Shown here one piece after another: positions 28,625-37,713 of a stretch of 64,000 bases of DNA. The DNA comes from Bacteroidales bacterium UBA5429 (lineage in GTDB: Bacteria; Bacteroidota; Bacteroidia; Bacteroidales; WCHB1-69): positions 10,419-74,418 of the forward strand of contig DIRT01000019.1 in NCBI GenBank assembly GCA_002427605.1. The letters are read 5' to 3'. Below the pieces are notes generated by a model that saw only the letters and a program-made list of their open reading frames with translations, was not told where the DNA came from and searched no databases. Position numbers and translations under genes: made by a program. The number at the start of each line of letters is the position of its first letter. Position 1 is the stretch's first letter.

Positions 28625-28661
28625 GAGAGTATAAATTTAATGATTATCTAAAACAAACATG

Positions 28662-28669
28662 CAAAGATA
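28662..28669 (-). promoter_or_regulatory. -7 box TATCTTTG of the lipoprotein/psd/MBOAT cluster
   Basis: Complement of CAAAGATA, 38 nt before the lipoprotein ATG. The only good promoter match for the five-gene run. Confidence 0.55.
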
Positions 28670-28682
28670 GTAAAAAAACTTG

Positions 28683-28690
28683 TACATTTG
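28683..28690 (+). promoter_or_regulatory. -7 box TACATTTG of the antiporter gene
   Basis: TAnnTTTG match on the plus strand, 62 nt before the antiporter ATG and 13 nt from the divergent box at 28662-28669. Confidence 0.5.
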
Positions 28691-28752
28691 CAATCGAGTA
28701 TTGATAAAATTAAATACTTGTAAATAAGTGAATTAAAAACCAACAAATTGCT

Positions 28753-30918
28753 ATGACCTACTTTTTTGATCAACTGAAAGAAGCTTTTGTCCTCCCATTA
28801 AGCAATCCGGTACTGGTTTTTTCCCTTATTCTTTTCATTATCCTTTTATCTCCAATCCTTTTACGCAAATTAAATATCCCCAGTATTATTGGTTTGATTA
28901 TAGCAGGGGTTATCATTGGACCTTATGGATTTAACTTTTTAGAGAAGAATGCGGCGATAGACCTTTTTTCAACCATCGGGTTGTTGTATATCATGTTTAT
29001 TGCAGGATTGGATCTGGACTTGAATGAGTTTAAGAGTAACAGGAATAAGAGTATTTGGTTTGGTTTTTTTACTTTTATTATTCCTTTTGGGCTTGGATAT
29101 CCCGTATGTCACTACCTTTTAGGTTATGATGTAGATGCCAGTATTTTAATATCGAGCATGTTTGCTACTCATACTCTGGTATCTTATCCTATAGTCAGTA
29201 AGTTAGGTGTTTCCAAGAATAGGGCTGTGGCTGTGACAGTTGGAGGTACTATTTTAACTGATACAGCAGTTTTGATTATTTTAGCTGTTGTTGTGGGTAA
29301 ACATCGGGGTGGTTTAAGTACAGAGTTTTGGATTCGCTTGGGAGTTTCTCTGACTATTTTTACTTTGATCATGTTTTTGATCATTCCCCGCATTGCCAAA
29401 TGGTTTTTTAAGAAGTTGGAGAGTGAAAAACACTCTCACTATATTTTTGTTTTATCGGTGGTATTTTTTGCAGCTTTCTTGGCGGAAATGGCTGGTGTAG
29501 AGCCTATTATCGGGGCTTTCTTTGCAGGATTGGCATTGAATAAGCTAATTCCTCACTCCTCCGCATTGATGAATCGGATCGAGTTTATGGGGAATGCTCT
29601 ATTTATTCCTTTTTTTCTGATTAGTGTCGGGATGATTGTCGATGTGAGAGTAATCCTGAATGGTCCGGCAGCCTTGATTATAGCAGCAACACTTTCTGTT
29701 GTGGCGATAGCCGGGAAATGGCTGGCTGCAGCCGCAACACAATTGGTCTTTAGATTTTCCAAAGCACAACGACAGCTGATTTTTGGATTAAGCGGGTCAC
29801 ATGCAGCCGCTACTTTGGCTGTGATTTTAGTAGGCTATAATGCAGGTATTTTGGATGATAATATTTTGAATGGAACGGTGATCCTGATACTAATTACTTG
29901 TATTGTGGCATCCTTTGCTACAGAGAGAGCAGCCCGTAAAATTATGGTGGAAACGGAAGAAAATGAAGGGGAGATTGTGAAAGCAGAAGAGCACACCGCT
30001 TCCAATATTTTATTGCCGATAGAGAATGTTTCAAATGTTGAAAAAGTTGAAAAACTACTCGAATTTGCCATTTTTATCCGGGATAAAAAATCAGTGCATC
30101 CACTCTCTGTTTTGACAGTGGTTTCCAATGATGAAGAGGCTGAATCAAATATTATCAAAGCAAGAAATAAACTGGAAGCGTGTGTCACTAAGGCGTCTGC
30201 TTTTGAAACTAAAGTGAATGTGATTACCACTATTGACCATAATGCTGCCAGTGGAATCAGCAGGATTGCCAGGGAGATTATGGCCGATGTTATCATTTTG
30301 GGATGGCCCTCCCGGAAAGGTTTTTTTGATAAGCTGATTGGGGAGAAAATGGATATGATTCTGGAAAATTCCGAAAAAACTATCTATGTTTGTCACCCTG
30401 CTAAACCCTTGATCTTGCATAAACGAATCATATTGGTTGTTCCTCCCTTTGCGGAACATGAAAGTGGCTTTAAATTGTGGTTTGCCAATGTGATTCGATT
30501 AGCACAAGAACTTAGTGTATCTGTTCAGATATACGGAAATGAAGATAGTTTTAAAGCAATTCATCGTCTATATAAGGAGAATAAGTTCAATGCGACTTTG
30601 GTAACCCATAATTTTACGGATTGGGATGATTTTCTCATTCTATCCAGAGATATCAAAGATGATGACTTAATCTTCCTGGTTTCAGCACGCAAAGGGGCTA
30701 CCTCTTATATGAGTATGATGGATAAACTGCCTGCAAAAATTGAAAAATATTTTAGAGATCACAGTAGAATTATTATCTATCCCGAACATTATAGTGACGA
30801 GCATGTACTGGATCAATACAAAGATTTTTCAGGTGAAACAATCAATAAGGGGATTGAGGCGGTTCAGAAGTTAGGTAAAGGGATTGGGAGTATCTTTAAA
30901 ACTAAAGATGAAGAATAA
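28753..30918 (+). CDS. CPA2-type cation:proton antiporter with C-terminal USP-like domains
   Basis: The 721-residue protein has a first ~400 residues containing about 12 membrane segments with CPA2 landmarks: IPSIIGLIIAGVIIGPYG, LLYIMFIAGLDLDL, and the HTLVSYPIV and LTDTAVLI regions that line the ion path. Residues ~420-700 are cytoplasmic and contain two regions resembling universal-stress-protein domains (SNILLPIENVSNVEKVEKLLEFA, then KRIILVVPPFAEHESGF). This arrangement is common for Na+/H+ or K+/H+ antiporters in Bacteroidetes. The ion cannot be told from sequence. It is divergent from the lipoprotein cluster and 61 nt upstream of the PorV-like gene. Confidence 0.9.
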   Translation: MTYFFDQLKEAFVLPLSNPVLVFSLILFIILLSPILLRKLNIPSIIGLIIAGVIIGPYGFNFLEKNAAIDLFSTIGLLYIMFIAGLDLDLNEFKSNRNKSIWFGFFTFIIPFGLGYPVCHYLLGYDVDASILISSMFATHTLVSYPIVSKLGVSKNRAVAVTVGGTILTDTAVLIILAVVVGKHRGGLSTEFWIRLGVSLTIFTLIMFLIIPRIAKWFFKKLESEKHSHYIFVLSVVFFAAFLAEMAGVEPIIGAFFAGLALNKLIPHSSALMNRIEFMGNALFIPFFLISVGMIVDVRVILNGPAALIIAATLSVVAIAGKWLAAAATQLVFRFSKAQRQLIFGLSGSHAAATLAVILVGYNAGILDDNILNGTVILILITCIVASFATERAARKIMVETEENEGEIVKAEEHTASNILLPIENVSNVEKVEKLLEFAIFIRDKKSVHPLSVLTVVSNDEEAESNIIKARNKLEACVTKASAFETKVNVITTIDHNAASGISRIAREIMADVIILGWPSRKGFFDKLIGEKMDMILENSEKTIYVCHPAKPLILHKRIILVVPPFAEHESGFKLWFANVIRLAQELSVSVQIYGNEDSFKAIHRLYKENKFNATLVTHNFTDWDDFLILSRDIKDDDLIFLVSARKGATSYMSMMDKLPAKIEKYFRDHSRIIIYPEHYSDEHVLDQYKDFSGETINKGIEAVQKLGKGIGSIFKTKDEE

Positions 30919-30979
30919 AAAGAACCGATTGATGTACTAAACAAAGAAAAAGAACGTTTTTTTGGAATAGTTTCATGGT

Positions 30980-32071
30980 ATGAAAAGATTTTTTTGCCTT
31001 TTTCTTATAATTTTGAGTTTTATTCAGCTCCAGGCTCAGGTTGAAGCTCCTAAATACAGCAATGAGTTTCTGAATATCGGTGTTGGTTCGCGTGCATTGG
31101 GGATGGGAGGTACTGTGAGTGCGCTGGTCAATGATGTGACCGCCGGGTATTGGAATCCTGCAGGATTGACCAGGATGGAGAAAAAATATGAGCTGGGTTT
31201 GATGCACTCAGAGTATTTTGCAGGGATTGCCAAATATGATTTTATTGGTGCGGGATACCGGATTGATGATCAATCCGCTGTTTCGCTCTCTTACATTCGG
31301 TTTGGAGTGGATAACATCATGAATACCACGGAGTTAATAGATGCGCAGGGGAATGTTGATTACGATAAAATTTCCTACTTCTCTGCTGTAGATAATGCCT
31401 TCTTGCTCAGTTATGCACACAAAATTACAGGACATGAAGCGTGGTCGATCGGAGGGACAGCAAAGATTATCAGAAGAACGATCGGTCAGTTTGCCGGATC
31501 CTGGGGATTTGGATTGGATTTTGGTGTACAATACAGTCATAACGGATGGAGTGCAGGATTGGTAGCGAAAGATATCACCTCCACCTTTAATGTGTGGAGA
31601 TACAACTTATCCGATGAGGTGATTCGCGTTTTTGAAGAGACTCAAAATGAGATTCCAACCAATAGTCTGGAGTTAACCTTACCCAAACTGGTGTTGGGCG
31701 GAGCCAAATATGTGGAGTGGAATAAAGATTGGAACTCTACTTTTGCACTCGACTTCGACTTTACTTTTGATGGTGCCAGAAACCGATTGGTAAAAACATC
31801 ATTTTTGAGTATGGATCCCCATTTGGGAGTGGAGGTGGGATTTCGTCGTTTGGCGGCATTGCGTTTGGGAGTCTCTAATTATCAGCAAATTCCCGATTTT
31901 GATAACAAAATCAGACATAGCGTCCAATTGAACTTCGGATTGGGTTTTGGGATTAAGGACTTTCTGTTTGTCGACTATGCCTTTACCGATATGGGGAACC
32001 TGTCGATAGCCCTTTATTCTCACGTTTTTACAGTGAAAGTAGCTTTAGATAAACTAAAATTAAAACCATAA
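30980..32071 (+). CDS. PorV/PorQ-family outer-membrane protein (T9SS-associated type)
   Basis: The 363-residue protein has a signal peptide ending LQAQ (about residue 20). The N-terminal motif IGVGSRALGMGG...ALVNDVTAGYWNPAGL is the diagnostic start of the FadL-like PorV/PorQ family. The remainder alternates aromatic/Gly strands and ends in a strand-rich FTVKVAL region, as in a 14-stranded barrel. PorV shuttles T9SS cargo to the attachment machinery and PorQ acts with PorZ. This copy, next to deoC, resembles the extra PorV-like paralogue in many Bacteroidetes. With the T9SS cargo at the window start, it supports a functional T9SS in this organism. Confidence 0.82.
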   Translation: MKRFFCLFLIILSFIQLQAQVEAPKYSNEFLNIGVGSRALGMGGTVSALVNDVTAGYWNPAGLTRMEKKYELGLMHSEYFAGIAKYDFIGAGYRIDDQSAVSLSYIRFGVDNIMNTTELIDAQGNVDYDKISYFSAVDNAFLLSYAHKITGHEAWSIGGTAKIIRRTIGQFAGSWGFGLDFGVQYSHNGWSAGLVAKDITSTFNVWRYNLSDEVIRVFEETQNEIPTNSLELTLPKLVLGGAKYVEWNKDWNSTFALDFDFTFDGARNRLVKTSFLSMDPHLGVEVGFRRLAALRLGVSNYQQIPDFDNKIRHSVQLNFGLGFGIKDFLFVDYAFTDMGNLSIALYSHVFTVKVALDKLKLKP

Positions 32072-32072
32072 T

Positions 32073-32891
32073 ATGAACTATTTTATATCAGATTACCCTT
32101 ATTCAAAGGAGCAGATTCAGGAGCGAATTCGACAATATGAAGCGTCGAAGCTAGCTTTTTTAACTGAGCCGGAAGCGTTCCGTTTTGCGTTGAACTGTAT
32201 AGATTTGACTACTTTGGAAGGGAGTGACACGCCCGACCGAGTAACGACGCTTTGTCAAAAAGCGGTGCAGTATCAGACAGCCGCGGTTTGTGTTTATCCC
32301 CCCTTTATTTCTATTTCCAAAAAAGAATTAAAAAACACTCCTATCAGAGTGGCAACCGTAGCGGGAGCGTTTCCTGCAGGACAATCACCGATAAAAGTGA
32401 AATTGATGGAAGTAGGATATGCTGTAGAGCAGGGCGCCGATGAGATAGACATGGTGATTTCGAGAGGCAAGATGTTGGACGGGTTGTATGATGAGGTGTT
32501 TAGTGAAATTGTGGCGATTCGCGAAAAATGCGAAGGAAAAACGCTCAAAGTAATTTTGGAGACCGGAGAACTGGTTGAACCACAGTTAATTTATCATGCG
32601 TCACAATTGGCGATGGCGGCAGGTGCCGATTTTATCAAAACTTCCACAGGCAAGGTAGCAGTCAACGCAACTCCGGAAGCGATGGTAGTGATGCTGGATG
32701 CTATTCATGACCATGCAGTTCGTACCGGAATTCAGGTAGGAATTAAACCTGCCGGTGGTATTTCTGACGAAAAAACTGCCATATTGTTCCTAAAAATTGT
32801 AGAAAATGTGTTGGGAAAGGAGTGGTTTAACCCCAAAAAATTTAGAATTGGAACCAGCAGATTGGCTGATTTACTACATAAATTGGTCTAA
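32073..32891 (+). CDS. deoC: Deoxyribose-phosphate aldolase
   Basis: The 272-residue TIM-barrel class I aldolase cleaves 2-deoxyribose 5-phosphate to glyceraldehyde 3-phosphate and acetaldehyde. The Schiff-base lysine is Lys189 in FIKTSTGK. The second conserved lysine is in GIKPAGGI. DEIDMVIS and VILETGEL are also conserved. The ATG starts 1 nt after the PorV-like stop, so the genes are translationally close. A shared operon with an outer-membrane protein is odd but recurrent in this phylum. Confidence 0.95.
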   Translation: MNYFISDYPYSKEQIQERIRQYEASKLAFLTEPEAFRFALNCIDLTTLEGSDTPDRVTTLCQKAVQYQTAAVCVYPPFISISKKELKNTPIRVATVAGAFPAGQSPIKVKLMEVGYAVEQGADEIDMVISRGKMLDGLYDEVFSEIVAIREKCEGKTLKVILETGELVEPQLIYHASQLAMAAGADFIKTSTGKVAVNATPEAMVVMLDAIHDHAVRTGIQVGIKPAGGISDEKTAILFLKIVENVLGKEWFNPKKFRIGTSRLADLLHKLV

Positions 32892-32936
32892 AAGAAACTT
32901 TTTTATTTTTTATGTTCTGAATATCAAATAAATGTG

Positions 32937-32944
32937 TATCTTTG
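32937..32944 (+). promoter_or_regulatory. -7 box TATCTTTG of the HU gene
   Basis: TAnnTTTG match 53 nt before the HU start, with a long A-rich leader. Confidence 0.55.
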
Positions 32945-32997
32945 CAGTTCGAAAAAAACGGAAAAATAATTGTTTCACTTTATAAAAATTTATAGTT

Positions 32998-33279
32998 ATG
33001 ACAAAGGCAGAGATCGTTAATGAAATTTCCAATAAAACAGGGATTGACAAACAAGCAGTTCAAAGTGTTGTTGAATCATTTATGACTAGTGTAAAGAGTG
33101 CACTATCAAGAAATGAAAACGTATATTTACGTGGTTTTGGAAGTTTTATCGTAAAAGAAAGAGCAGAAAAAACAGCTAGAAATATTTCTAAAAAGACAAC
33201 TATTGTGATTCCAGCACATAAAATACCCGCATTTAAACCTTGCAAATCTTTTGTAAACTCAGTTAAAAAAATTAAATAA
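32998..33279 (+). CDS. HU-family DNA-binding protein
   Basis: The 93-residue basic nucleoid protein has the HU/IHF signature VYLRGFGSFIVKERAEKTARN and an arm with IPAHKIPAFKPCKSF containing the intercalating Pro. Length and layout are typical for HU, which bends DNA as a dimer. It carries its own promoter and is followed 20 nt later by the 29-residue basic protein gene, so the two are probably on one short, abundant transcript. Confidence 0.94.
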   Translation: MTKAEIVNEISNKTGIDKQAVQSVVESFMTSVKSALSRNENVYLRGFGSFIVKERAEKTARNISKKTTIVIPAHKIPAFKPCKSFVNSVKKIK

Positions 33280-33299
33280 TTTCACAAAACTTTACAGCT

Positions 33300-33389
33300 A
33301 TGCCTAGTGGTAAAAAAAGAAAAAGACATAAAATGTCTACCCATAAAAGAAAAAAACGTCTAAGAAAAAATAGACATAAAAAGAAATAA
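33300..33389 (+). CDS. 29-residue Arg/Lys-rich AURKAIP1/COX24-domain protein
   Basis: ATG at 33300 opens a 29-codon frame: MPSGKKRKRHKMSTHKRKKR, continuing with LRKNRHKKK. The KRK-HKM-THKRKKR-RKNRHKKK pattern is the short COX24_C/AURKAIP1-type protein widespread in Bacteroidetes. It is related to the C-terminus of mitochondrial mS38, and is thought to be a ribosome-associated protein. Half the residues are Lys or Arg. It sits between HU and rng and ends before a strong hairpin terminator. It is easily missed because of its size. Confidence 0.85.
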   Translation: MPSGKKRKRHKMSTHKRKKRLRKNRHKKK

Positions 33390-33408
33390 TTTTCTTATTT
33401 AACCTTAT

Positions 33409-33450
33409 GAAAAACTAAATAGTATGACCCTTCATATTGTTTAGTTTTTC
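33409..33450. terminator. Strong hairpin between the COX24-like gene and rng
   Basis: GAAAAACTAAA (33409-33419) pairs perfectly with TTTAGTTTTTC (33440-33450), with an additional inner TATG/CATA pair. The arms supply A- and T-tracts, so it could terminate in either direction. Confidence 0.75.
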
Positions 33451-33467
33451 TTATTTGTACCGTAATC

Positions 33468-35060
33468 ATGTCAGAAGATTTAGATCATAGTGTTGTTAAA
33501 GAGCTTTTCATAACCTCCTCTTCAAGTGGGGTTAAGATAGCTTTGTTAGAAGATAAAAAACTGGTTGAAGTACATGAGGAAAGATCATCTGATCATTTTG
33601 GAGTCGGGGATATCTATTTGGGAGTGACGAAAAAGCTGAATTCAGGAATGAATGCCGCTTTTGTTAATATTGGTGCTGAAAAGGATGCATTTTTACACTA
33701 TTTGGATTTGGGGAACCATTTCAATACAATGAAAAATTTTGTAAATGATGTCATCAATACCAATAAAAAGAGCATTGCCAACTATCCTTATGAGCCTGAA
33801 CTACCCAAAGTGGGAAAAATAGGAGAGGTTTTAGCCTCCGGACAAAAATTGTTGCTTCAAATTGCTAAAGAACCGATCTCAACAAAGGGTGCCACGGTAA
33901 CGACAGAAATTTCACTTGCAGGAAGGTATCTGGTATTGGTGCCTTTTATGGATAAAATTTTTATATCGCAAAAAATTACGCGAGGTTCAGAAAAAAGAAG
34001 ACTGCGGAAATTGGTTCAAAGTATTAAACCCAAGAAATTTGGGATTATCGTTAGAACTGTTGCGAATGGTAAAGAGATGGAGGAGATCCAGGCTGACCTG
34101 GATCAGTTGATGGATCGCTGGAGAGTGATTGTAGATAAGCTCTCTATGGCAGTAGCACCCGCGAAAATAGCATCGGAACTGGATATGACTACCTCGCTGA
34201 TCCGCGATATGATCAATGACTCTTTTGAGTCAATCTATGTCGATGATCCGTTGCTTTTTCAGGAACTAAAACAATATCTTCATAGCGTTTCACCGGAATA
34301 TACCCATATTCTCAAATTATATAAAAATCCAAAGCCGCTTTTTGAAGCTATGAATATCACAAAGCAGATCAAAGCTTCTTTTGGGAAAAATGTGACCATT
34401 AAAAATGGTGTCTATCTGGTTATAGAACATACCGAAGCGATGCACGTCATCGATGTCAACAGCGGAAATCGTACCAAAGCAGGGAAAGATCAGGAGGAAA
34501 ATGCACGTACCGTTAATATGGAAGCGGCGGTTGAGATTGCCAGACAACTTCGGTTGAGAGATATGGGAGGGATTATCAGTATCGATTTTATCGATATGAG
34601 AAAACCGGCGAACAGATCTGCATTGTACCAGAAAATGGTGCAATTGATGAAAGAGGATAAAGCCAAACATACCATTTTACCCGTGAATAAGTTTGGAATT
34701 ATACAAATTACCAGACAGAGGGTAAGGCAGGAAAAAGTGATTCATGTTGCCGAAACTTGTCCATCCTGTAGAGGTACCGGAAAGGTGCAACCTGCAATAT
34801 TGATAGTGAAGGAGATGGAAGAGATGATTGAGTATATCATCAATAATAAGATTGCATCCAAATTCTATATTAAAGTACACCCAATCATTTATGCCTATTT
34901 GACTCGCAAGCTCTATTCACATCGCTTGAGATGGTCTATCAAGTATAAAAGATGGATTAAACTGGTTCCGGCTGAAAGTTTCCAATTGTTGGAATATAGG
35001 TTTTTCAATAGGATGGATGAACAGATTATGTTCTGGACCTCTCCTACAATTGATGAATAA
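33468..35060 (+). CDS. rng: Ribonuclease E/G family endoribonuclease
   Basis: The 530-residue enzyme matures 5' ends of rRNA and degrades mRNA. The S1-like RNA-binding region is near residues 37-120 (GVGDIYLGVTKKLNSGMNAAFVNIG in two parts, DAFLHY). The metal-binding catalytic aspartates are in HVIDVNSGNR and SIDFIDM. The zinc-link is in CPSCRGTGK near residue 433. It lacks the long disordered scaffold of RNase E, so RNase G is the closer description. A strong hairpin separates it from the upstream gene, and recX follows after 8 nt. Confidence 0.94.
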   Translation: MSEDLDHSVVKELFITSSSSGVKIALLEDKKLVEVHEERSSDHFGVGDIYLGVTKKLNSGMNAAFVNIGAEKDAFLHYLDLGNHFNTMKNFVNDVINTNKKSIANYPYEPELPKVGKIGEVLASGQKLLLQIAKEPISTKGATVTTEISLAGRYLVLVPFMDKIFISQKITRGSEKRRLRKLVQSIKPKKFGIIVRTVANGKEMEEIQADLDQLMDRWRVIVDKLSMAVAPAKIASELDMTTSLIRDMINDSFESIYVDDPLLFQELKQYLHSVSPEYTHILKLYKNPKPLFEAMNITKQIKASFGKNVTIKNGVYLVIEHTEAMHVIDVNSGNRTKAGKDQEENARTVNMEAAVEIARQLRLRDMGGIISIDFIDMRKPANRSALYQKMVQLMKEDKAKHTILPVNKFGIIQITRQRVRQEKVIHVAETCPSCRGTGKVQPAILIVKEMEEMIEYIINNKIASKFYIKVHPIIYAYLTRKLYSHRLRWSIKYKRWIKLVPAESFQLLEYRFFNRMDEQIMFWTSPTIDE

Positions 35061-35068
35061 TCAGTAAG

Positions 35069-35509
35069 ATGAACGATATAGAAAAGGTATACCGTTATGG
35101 TGCATATCAAGATCGTACGGAATATGAAATAAGGATCAAAGCGAAAGCTTTGGGAATTGTAGGAGAACGATTGGAACAGTTGATAGAGCAATTGAAAGAG
35201 GAGTCTTTTATTGATGATGTGCGATTTGCACAAAATTATGTGAGATCCAAATTGAATCATGGTCGGTGGGGAGTGATTAAAATTAAAAGTGGACTTTTTG
35301 CTAAAGGGGTGAACCCGAATATTATTGATGAGGTGGTGGAAACGATAGATGAAGAGTACTACTATCAAAATATGCGCCATGAAATGGATAAGTGGATGCA
35401 ATCGAAACCCCAAACAGAAGAAAATAGAGATAAATTGATCCGTTTTTTACTCGGGAAAGGGTATCAATACGGAGAAATCATAAAAATGTTGAATAGAGAT
35501 GGTGACTAA
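35069..35509 (+). CDS. recX: RecX-family regulatory protein
   Basis: The 146-residue protein is made of three-helix repeats: RTEYEIRIKAKALGI, FIDDVRFAQNYVRSKL with the RWG signature in NHGRWGVIKIKSGL, and LLGKGYQYGEIIKML at the C-terminus. RecX modulates RecA filaments. Length is usual. There is no recA neighbour. It is 8 nt after rng, and its last 11 nt overlap the prfB start, which suggests coupled translation. Confidence 0.88.
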   Translation: MNDIEKVYRYGAYQDRTEYEIRIKAKALGIVGERLEQLIEQLKEESFIDDVRFAQNYVRSKLNHGRWGVIKIKSGLFAKGVNPNIIDEVVETIDEEYYYQNMRHEMDKWMQSKPQTEENRDKLIRFLLGKGYQYGEIIKMLNRDGD

Positions 35510-36585
35510 CGAACAGATAAAAGAGCTCGGAAAAAGAGTAGCAGAGCTAAGGAGGTGTCTTTGACATCGATCATAAAATAGCCGAAATTAAAGATAAAGA
35601 ACAGATTACGCATGCGCCTGATTTTTGGAATGATTCCAAAAAAGCGGAACAGCTGTTGCGTGAAATCAGCGGAATTAAAGCCTGGGTTGAGGAGTTTCAA
35701 AGTGCTCAAAACGCATTGGATGATCTGTTGCTGACTTATGAGCTTTTTAATGAAGAAGATGCGACAGAGGAGGAGGTGGAAAGTGTATACGATAAGGCAC
35801 TGGAAGATATTGAAAATCTGGAGTTTAAGAATATGATGTCCGATGAGGAGGATCAGCTGGGTGTGATTTTGACGATCAATTCTGGCGCAGGGGGGACTGA
35901 AAGTTGCGACTGGGCTTCCATGCTGATGCGAATGTATCTCCGTTGGGCTGAACGAAAAGGATACCCGACTGTTATCTTGGATCAGCAAGAGGGCGATGTG
36001 GCTGGGATTAAGCAAGTTACCATCGAAATCGATGTGCCTTACGGATATGGATATCTGAAAAGTGAAAACGGAGTCCACCGTTTGGTGAGAATTTCGCCTT
36101 TTGATTCGGCAGCGCGCCGGCACACCTCTTTTGCATCGGTGTATGCCTATCCAATTATCAATGAGGATATTGTGATCGAAGTGAATCCCGCAGATATCTC
36201 CTGGGACACCTACCGTTCGAGCGGTCCGGGAGGACAAAATGTGAACAAAGTGGAAACCGCTGTCCGACTACACCACCATCCAACCGGCATCATTGTAGAG
36301 TGTCAGGAAACCAGATCGCAGCTGCAAAACAGGGAAAAAGCGATGCAGATGTTGAAGTCGCAATTGTACCAAAGGGAGCTGGAGAAAAAGCGCGAGAAGA
36401 TCTCTCAGATCGCAAGCAGCAAAAAACGGATAGAGTGGGGGTCTCAGATTCGAAGTTATGTAATGCACCCCTATAAATTGGTGAAAGACCTGCGTACCAA
36501 CCACGAAACCGGAAACGTCAACGCCGTTATGGACGGCGACCTGGATGCCTTCCTGAAAGCATATTTGATGGATCACTCCGCTTGA
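35499..36585 (+). CDS. prfB: Peptide chain release factor 2 with programmed +1 frameshift
   Basis: Translation starts at ATG 35499, inside the end of recX, and reads 21 codons to CTT followed by TGA at 35562-35564. A +1 shift on CTTTGAC continues as D-I-D-H-K-I-A-E and yields ~361 residues. The RF2 stop-codon tripeptide SPF is present ([13 protein letters not shown]), and the catalytic GGQ lies in [15 protein letters not shown]. The shift signal has AGGAGG three nt before CTT, the same geometry as in E. coli. RF2 thus controls its own synthesis through UGA recognition. The 3' end overlaps the convergent ThiL-like gene by 13 nt. Confidence 0.95.
35550..35565 (+). promoter_or_regulatory. prfB programmed frameshift signal
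   Basis: Perfect SD-type AGGAGG (35550-35555), a 3-nt spacer, then CTT TGA C (35559-35565). The SD pairs with 16S rRNA to push the ribosome into the +1 frame when RF2 is scarce. Confidence 0.92.
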
Positions 36586-37607
36586 AATCCCTGCGCCTGC
36601 AACTCAATCAACTTTTGGTCATTGGTAACCAGATTTTTCCCGGCTGATGCGGCAGTAATATGTCCAATAACGGAAATCTCTTTAAGGTTTTTAATTTTCT
36701 CGTAATCCTCTTGCTTGATAGTGAAAAGTACCTCATAATCTTCACCTCCATTGAGTGCAATGGTAGTGGCTACAATTTTCAATTCTTTCAAAGTGTCAAA
36801 AGTAAGCAAGTCAACAGGCAGTTTTTCTTCATAAATGGTACATCCGCAATCCGATTGCTGACATAAATGGAGTAGTGCGTTGGCAAGTCCATTTTTGACA
36901 TTGATCATGCTGGTAGGCAGGATTCCCGCTTTCTTAAGGTCTTCAATCACATCCACTCTGGGTTCCGGCTTTAACTGACGCTCAATGATGTAGGAATACC
37001 CCTCTAAATCAGGTTGTTGTGTAGGATTGACCGCAAATACCTGCATCTCTCTATTCAAAATTAAAAGTCCGGTGTAGGCAGCACCCAGGTCTCCGGAAAC
37101 ACAAATTAACTCATTTTCAGCGGCTCCTTTGCGCTGAACCAACTCTTTTTCTTTGACAGTACCAATCATCTGAGCTCCAATAATCAATCCGGTATTGGAA
37201 CTGGTAATATTCAGTCCAACCAGGTCGATACCGTACCTTTCGCAACAGAATTTAACACCGGCGGTAAACTCCTCCAGTGCCTCTACAGAAAAGCGGTTGG
37301 AAGCTCCGATATTGATCCGGATTTGTGAGGGAGTTCCATTCATCCCTACAATATCGGCAGCAGCGGCAGCTACTGTTTTATACCCCAAATGTTTGAGCGG
37401 GAAGTAACCCAGGTTAAAATGGACATTCTCAATCGCTAAAGTCGAGGTAGTAAGGGTCAGTTGATCACCCATTTTTAAAACCGAAGCATCATTCTCTATT
37501 CCCGATAGGGAAGAAGCGTTGCTTAATTGGAAAAATTCCCCTAAATGTTTGATCAATTCCTCTTTGCCCATTTGGGATACCTCAAGTCGACCTTTGTTTT
37601 CTAACAT
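36573..37607 (-). CDS. ThiL-fold (thiamine-phosphate kinase family) protein with degenerate active site
   Basis: The 344-residue protein aligns with ThiL along its whole length: [57 protein letters not shown] and [14 protein letters not shown] are intact. Four acidic nucleotide/metal motifs are changed: GDDAAV reads ENDASV, TTD reads TTS, GGDTT reads GLNIT, and DISDGL reads NVKNGL. The family makes thiamine diphosphate using ATP and these aspartates. This copy is probably not an active kinase. The start at 37607 is preferred because the -7 box (complement of 37632-37639) overlaps the upstream ATG at 37634. Divergent from nth. Confidence 0.85.
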   Translation of the reverse strand: MLENKGRLEVSQMGKEELIKHLGEFFQLSNASSLSGIENDASVLKMGDQLTLTTSTLAIENVHFNLGYFPLKHLGYKTVAAAAADIVGMNGTPSQIRINIGASNRFSVEALEEFTAGVKFCCERYGIDLVGLNITSSNTGLIIGAQMIGTVKEKELVQRKGAAENELICVSGDLGAAYTGLLILNREMQVFAVNPTQQPDLEGYSYIIERQLKPEPRVDVIEDLKKAGILPTSMINVKNGLANALLHLCQQSDCGCTIYEEKLPVDLLTFDTLKELKIVATTIALNGGEDYEVLFTIKQEDYEKIKNLKEISVIGHITAASAGKNLVTNDQKLIELQAQGFQAE

Positions 37608-37631
37608 AGCTTCAGATATATGATTAACCTG

Positions 37632-37639
37632 CAAAGATA
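37632..37639 (-). promoter_or_regulatory. -7 box TATCTTTG of the ThiL-like gene
   Basis: Complement of CAAAGATA. It overlaps the most upstream ATG and so sets the start at 37607. Confidence 0.5.
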
Positions 37640-37664
37640 TAAATAAATCTTGACCCGCTTCCTC

Positions 37665-37693
37665 TTTGAAGTGGATTATTTTTGCTATTTTTG
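37665..37693 (+). promoter_or_regulatory. nth promoter: TTTG, 17 nt, TATTTTTG
   Basis: -33 TTTG at 37665-37668 and -7 TATTTTTG at 37686-37693, close to the Bacteroidetes consensus spacing. It lies inside the longest possible reading frame, which argues for the GTG start at 37714. Confidence 0.6.
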
Positions 37694-37713
37694 TAGCTTT
37701 AATATTGAATCAC

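Noticed and set aside
29835..30459. Long antisense frames inside the antiporter gene
   Set aside because: They mirror the amphipathic and hydrophobic coding strand and have no start context or family match.
35502..35570. Apparent nonsense/frameshift in prfB
   Set aside because: The TGA is the conserved programmed frameshift site with AGGAGG and CTTTGAC in canonical spacing, not a mutation.
36573..36585. Assembly artefact at the overlapping ends of prfB and the ThiL-like gene
   Set aside because: Both proteins end naturally there. Short convergent overlaps are common in compact genomes.
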